8,160 nt of DNA from assembly GCA_023390875.1 (NCBI GenBank), contig JAEWCA010000467.1, positions 1 to 8,160 on the forward strand, written 5' to 3'. Positions within the stretch are counted from its first letter, which is position 1. Each line of letters begins with the position of its first letter. Made by a program: the position numbers and the translations under genes. Origin of the DNA: Actinomycetes bacterium. Its GTDB lineage: Bacteria; Actinomycetota; Actinomycetes; Actinomycetales; Cellulomonadaceae. The notes beneath the pieces are model-generated. The model searched no databases and was not told the DNA's origin. It saw only the letters and a program-made list of their open reading frames with translations. This document shows positions 6,118 to 8,160 of the stretch, piece by piece.

Positions 6118-6257
6118 CCCCCGGGTTCGCCGCCGGCCTCGAGCCTCTCGATCTCGTCCGGCTCGATCGCCGACCCGTACGAGCCGCCGGCTGCCGGCTG
6201 CCCCAGCAGCTTGCCTCGAACTCGTCGGGGTCCACCCGCAGCCAGGACGAGGACCAT

Positions 6258-6299
6258 GCTGCGCGGTGACGTCCTCTGGACGCTCGAGGTCACCGCAGC
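6258..6299. terminator. Candidate bidirectional terminator hairpin
   Basis: Between the convergent amidotransferase and DUF418-like genes, GCTGC (6258-6262) plus GGTGAC (6265-6270) pair with GTCACC (6289-6294) plus GCAGC (6295-6299), an 11-bp stem with a 2-nt bulge. Inside it, GTCC (6271-6274) pairs with GGAC (6278-6281) around a TCT loop. The structure begins 5 nt after the DUF418-like stop on the minus strand. There is no T-run, so it is not a classic intrinsic terminator, but such hairpins are usual at gene ends in high-G+C actinobacteria. The rest of the gap (6118-6257) holds only a short GCTGC-CCCA-GCAGC hairpin (6197-6210). Confidence 0.55.
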
Positions 6300-6304
6300 G
6301 GTCG

Positions 6305-7345
6305 TCAGCCGACGCGCGACGGCTCCTCCTGCTGCTCGTCGCGCGTCCCCGCGTCCGCGGCCGCGGTCGAGACGCGGTGGAGCAGCCACTCGAACGGTCC
6401 GCGGCCGACGGTGGACGCCCACAGCCAGCACAGCGCGACGGTGGTGCCGAGGAACGCGAGCCAACCGCCGACGGTCGGCTGCCGGACGACCTGGTCGCCG
6501 AGCACGGCGATCGCCATGACGTGGACGGTGTAGGCGGTCAGGGCGAGGGACCCGACGGCGGCGAGCGGTGCGAGCGTGCGCGGCCACCGGTCCGCCGCCG
6601 CCAACGCACCCGCGAGCACGAGCAGGGCGACGCCCGTGTTGCCGACGACCTCGAACGTCGTCGACGAGTGCGGTGCGGACGTCGCGAGGCGCTCCGGCCA
6701 GCCGAGCAGCTCGCGGGCCACCCAGGAGCCGCCGTGGCCGAGCACCACCAGACCGACCCCCACCAGCGCGCCCGCCGCGCGCAGCCGGGGCGAGCGCAGG
6801 TCGCTGCGCCCGACGGCCATGCCGACCAGCAGGTACGCCGTCCACACCAGCGCGGGGTAGTAGTGCCCCACGGCGAGGTCGGCCACCTGGTTGAGCGGTC
6901 CGCGCAGCAGCATCGCGGCGAGCGCCTGGACGAGCGGCGGCCCGACGAGCGCGAACGTCGCGGCACCGAGCAGCAGTGCCGGCCGGGACCAGCGCAGCGC
7001 GATGCACCCGAACGTGAACATCAGGCCGTACGTCGGCAGGATCACGGCGACCGGGGTGCCGAGGAGCACGAGCAGCTCGCCCAGACCGAACAGGAGCAGC
7101 GCCCGGACGAGGATGCGGACGCGGGCCTGCACGAGGCGGGTGCCCGTCGCGACGTCGGGTCCGCCCGACAGGAGGGCCAGGGACACGCCGGCCAGCAGCA
7201 CGAAGAGCGATGCGGGCCGGCCGTCGGCGAGCTGCGCGAACCCTCCGGGCGGGAAGGTGACGTGGTCGTCGGGCCCGACGTGCGCCGTCATCATCCCGAG
7301 GACGGCGAGACCCCGGGCGACATCGACCCCCACGATGCGGCGCAT
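6305..7345 (-). CDS. Multi-pass membrane protein, DUF418/HGSNAT-like acyltransferase family
   Basis: A 346-aa polytopic inner-membrane protein with about ten hydrophobic helices. It opens with R-R-I-V-G-V-D-V-A-R-G-L-A-V-L-G-M at 2-18, followed by A-H at 21-22. This is the start of heparan-alpha-glucosaminide N-acetyltransferase-like (HGSNAT_cat) and DUF418 proteins, which are proposed to move acyl groups across the membrane. Further marks are G-R-P-A-S-L-F-V-L-L-A-G at 42-53, A-Y-T-V-H-V at 271-276 and the C-terminal R-G-P-F-E-W-L-L at 315-322, typical of DUF418. The last 20 residues are polar and probably cytosolic. The substrate is unknown. The ATG at 7343-7345 is supported by TAGCAT lying 6 nt upstream. 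It follows the glycosylase-type gene by 77 bp but has its own promoter, so co-transcription is optional. A stem-loop follows its stop. Confidence 0.85.
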   Translation of the reverse strand: MRRIVGVDVARGLAVLGMMTAHVGPDDHVTFPPGGFAQLADGRPASLFVLLAGVSLALLSGGPDVATGTRLVQARVRILVRALLLFGLGELLVLLGTPVAVILPTYGLMFTFGCIALRWSRPALLLGAATFALVGPPLVQALAAMLLRGPLNQVADLAVGHYYPALVWTAYLLVGMAVGRSDLRSPRLRAAGALVGVGLVVLGHGGSWVARELLGWPERLATSAPHSSTTFEVVGNTGVALLVLAGALAAADRWPRTLAPLAAVGSLALTAYTVHVMAIAVLGDQVVRQPTVGGWLAFLGTTVALCWLWASTVGRGPFEWLLHRVSTAAADAGTRDEQQEEPSRVG

Positions 7346-7351
7346 GCCGGG

Positions 7352-7357
7352 ATGCTA
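7352..7357 (-). promoter_or_regulatory. -10 box for leaderless DUF418-like transcript (TAGCAT)
   Basis: On the minus strand TAGCAT is followed by CCCGGC and then the ATG at 7345. This gives the same 6-nt gap as in front of the VIT, ybaK and amidotransferase genes. No -35 is recognisable and no Shine-Dalgarno is present, which fits a leaderless start. Confidence 0.5.
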
Positions 7358-7393
7358 TCCGCGCGCCTCACGGCCGGGGCGGCCACCACCGGG

Positions 7394-7424
7394 ACGCGTC
7401 CGGCCACGCGTCCGGCCACGTGTC
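7394..7424. repeat. 12-bp tandem repeat at the 3' end of the last gene
   Basis: ACGCGTCCGGCC occurs twice exactly (7394-7405 and 7406-7417) and a third, partial copy ACGTGTC runs to 7424, touching the stop codon of the gene on the minus strand. The left copy contains the 10-bp palindrome GGACGCGTCC (7392-7401). It may be simple slippage, or part of a 3'-end structure. Confidence 0.7.
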
Positions 7425-8160
7425 AGGGCGTGATCCCCACCGCTGCGCACGCGTCGAGCAGCCTGGTCCGCAGCACGTCCGACCGGGCGGCGAAGTCGCG
7501 CTGCCGGCGCACGTACTCGGCCTTCCCCTCGGGGGTCTCGATCGCGACCGGGTCGAGCCCGTACGACGAGACGTCGTACGGGGAGGCCTGCATGTCGAGC
7601 GTGCGGATCTCCCGCGCGAGCTCGAAGCAGTCGAGCAGCAGGTCACCCGGAACGACGGGTCCGAGCTTGGTCGCCCACTTGTAGACGTCCATCGCGGCGT
7701 GCAGGCACCCGGGCTGCTCGAGCGCGACCTGCTGCTCGCGGGTGGGCTGGAGCACGTTGAGCGGTGTCGCCGACGGCGTGAAGAAGCGGAACGCGTCGAA
7801 GTGCGAGCACCGGATGCGGTGCGTCTCCACGACACGGTCCGTCCCGGCGTCGCCGAGCCGCAGCGGCAGCGGGTGCCGGTGCTCGTCCTGCTGGTAGACC
7901 ATCGCCCACTCGTGCAGCCCGAAGCAGCCGGTGAACGCCGGGCGTGACGCGGTCGCGGACAGCAGTCCGACGACGAACCGGACGGTGTCGCCGCGGTCGG
8001 TGAGGAACGCGTCGACGTCGAGCGCGACGGCCCCGTCGTCGTGCGTCCGGTACCAGCGCCAGCCGCCCTGCGGTGCGGGGCCGCCGCCGTCGGCCGCCAG
8101 CGTGACGCCCGCGCCGGGGTGCCACCGCCGCAGGGCCGCGGGCTTGGTGGGGTAGTACTC
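7423..8160 (-). CDS. '3-methyladenine DNA glycosylase'-type actinobacterial protein, 5' end beyond window
   Basis: The minus-strand frame is open from the right edge to the TGA at 7423-7425, giving 245 codons with no start of its own; an ATG at 7900-7902 is internal. The visible protein begins Y-Y-P-T-K-P-A-A-L-R-R-W-H-P-G and continues G-C-F-G-L-H-E-W-A-M-V-Y-Q-Q, R-C-S-H-F-D-A-F-R-F-F, E-Q-P-G-C-L-H-A and Y-V-R-R-Q-R-D-F-A. I recognise this as an actinobacterial family of about 290-300 aa that databases label 3-methyladenine DNA glycosylase, so roughly 50 N-terminal residues are missing. I see no helix-hairpin-helix, and the name should be treated as a label, not a proven activity. The conserved Cys/His motifs suggest a metal or redox site instead. 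The gene is upstream of the DUF418-like gene on the same strand. Confidence 0.85.
   Translation of the reverse strand, partial: EYYPTKPAALRRWHPGAGVTLAADGGGPAPQGGWRWYRTHDDGAVALDVDAFLTDRGDTVRFVVGLLSATASRPAFTGCFGLHEWAMVYQQDEHRHPLPLRLGDAGTDRVVETHRIRCSHFDAFRFFTPSATPLNVLQPTREQQVALEQPGCLHAAMDVYKWATKLGPVVPGDLLLDCFELAREIRTLDMQASPYDVSSYGLDPVAIETPEGKAEYVRRQRDFAARSDVLRTRLLDACAAVGITP

Noticed and set aside
6118..6257. Coding-like traces on the minus strand between the amidotransferase and DUF418-like genes (for example V-D-P-D-E-F-E-A near 6212-6235 and E-P-D-E-I-E-R-L near 6135-6165) that suggested a frameshifted gene remnant.
   Set aside because: The traces are in different frames, each only some ten residues long, without a supported start, ribosome site or known family match. 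In sequence this rich in G+C such pieces arise by chance.
6266..7684. A 472-codon plus-strand frame opposite the DUF418-like and glycosylase-type genes.
   Set aside because: Its product is Arg/Glu/Gln-rich with no domain, and it covers two well-supported genes on the other strand.

Overview
The window has very high G+C. Third codon positions are almost all G or C, GTG starts are common, and several genes belong to actinobacterial families (the DUF3516 helicase, the paired DUF202 proteins, the '3-methyladenine DNA glycosylase'-type protein). It looks like ordinary chromosome of an actinomycete, probably in or near Micrococcales/Cellulomonadaceae. That placement is inference from composition and protein flavour, not from a marker gene. 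I see no rRNA, tRNA, CRISPR array, insertion sequence, phage gene or attachment site.

Layout, left to right. Positions 1-468 hold two overlapping minus-strand DUF202 membrane-protein genes; the downstream one is cut by the window edge. A small uncertain plus-strand ORF (613-948) runs into the 3' end of the next gene. Positions 777-2613 hold a minus-strand cluster, in transcription order: a VIT1/CCC1-type metal transporter, a YbaK-type aminoacyl-tRNA deacylase and a YggS/PLPBP-type PLP-homeostasis protein. Upstream of the cluster is an 853-aa DUF3516 helicase (minus strand, 2708-5269). A class I glutamine amidotransferase (5380-6117, plus) diverges from it. The amidotransferase converges on a multi-pass DUF418/HGSNAT-like membrane protein (6305-7345, minus). 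The last gene is a 5'-truncated '3-methyladenine DNA glycosylase'-type protein (7423 to the right edge, minus).

The genes are mostly unrelated housekeeping and accessory functions. The more informative signal lies in the short gaps. The VIT gene is preceded by a perfect 7+1+7 dyad that resembles a DtxR/IdeR iron box, with a weaker AGG-N9-CCT box nearer the gene. The promoter that follows (-35 ATGACA, 17-bp spacer, -10 TACCGT) places the transcript start on the A of the ATG. The same arrangement, TANNNT then exactly 6 nt then the start codon, also precedes the YbaK, amidotransferase and DUF418-like genes, so leaderless transcription looks like the local rule. The VIT protein also seems to lack the cytoplasmic metal-binding domain of longer family members. 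I found no convincing new multi-gene system; the iron-controlled, short-form VIT gene is the best lead.
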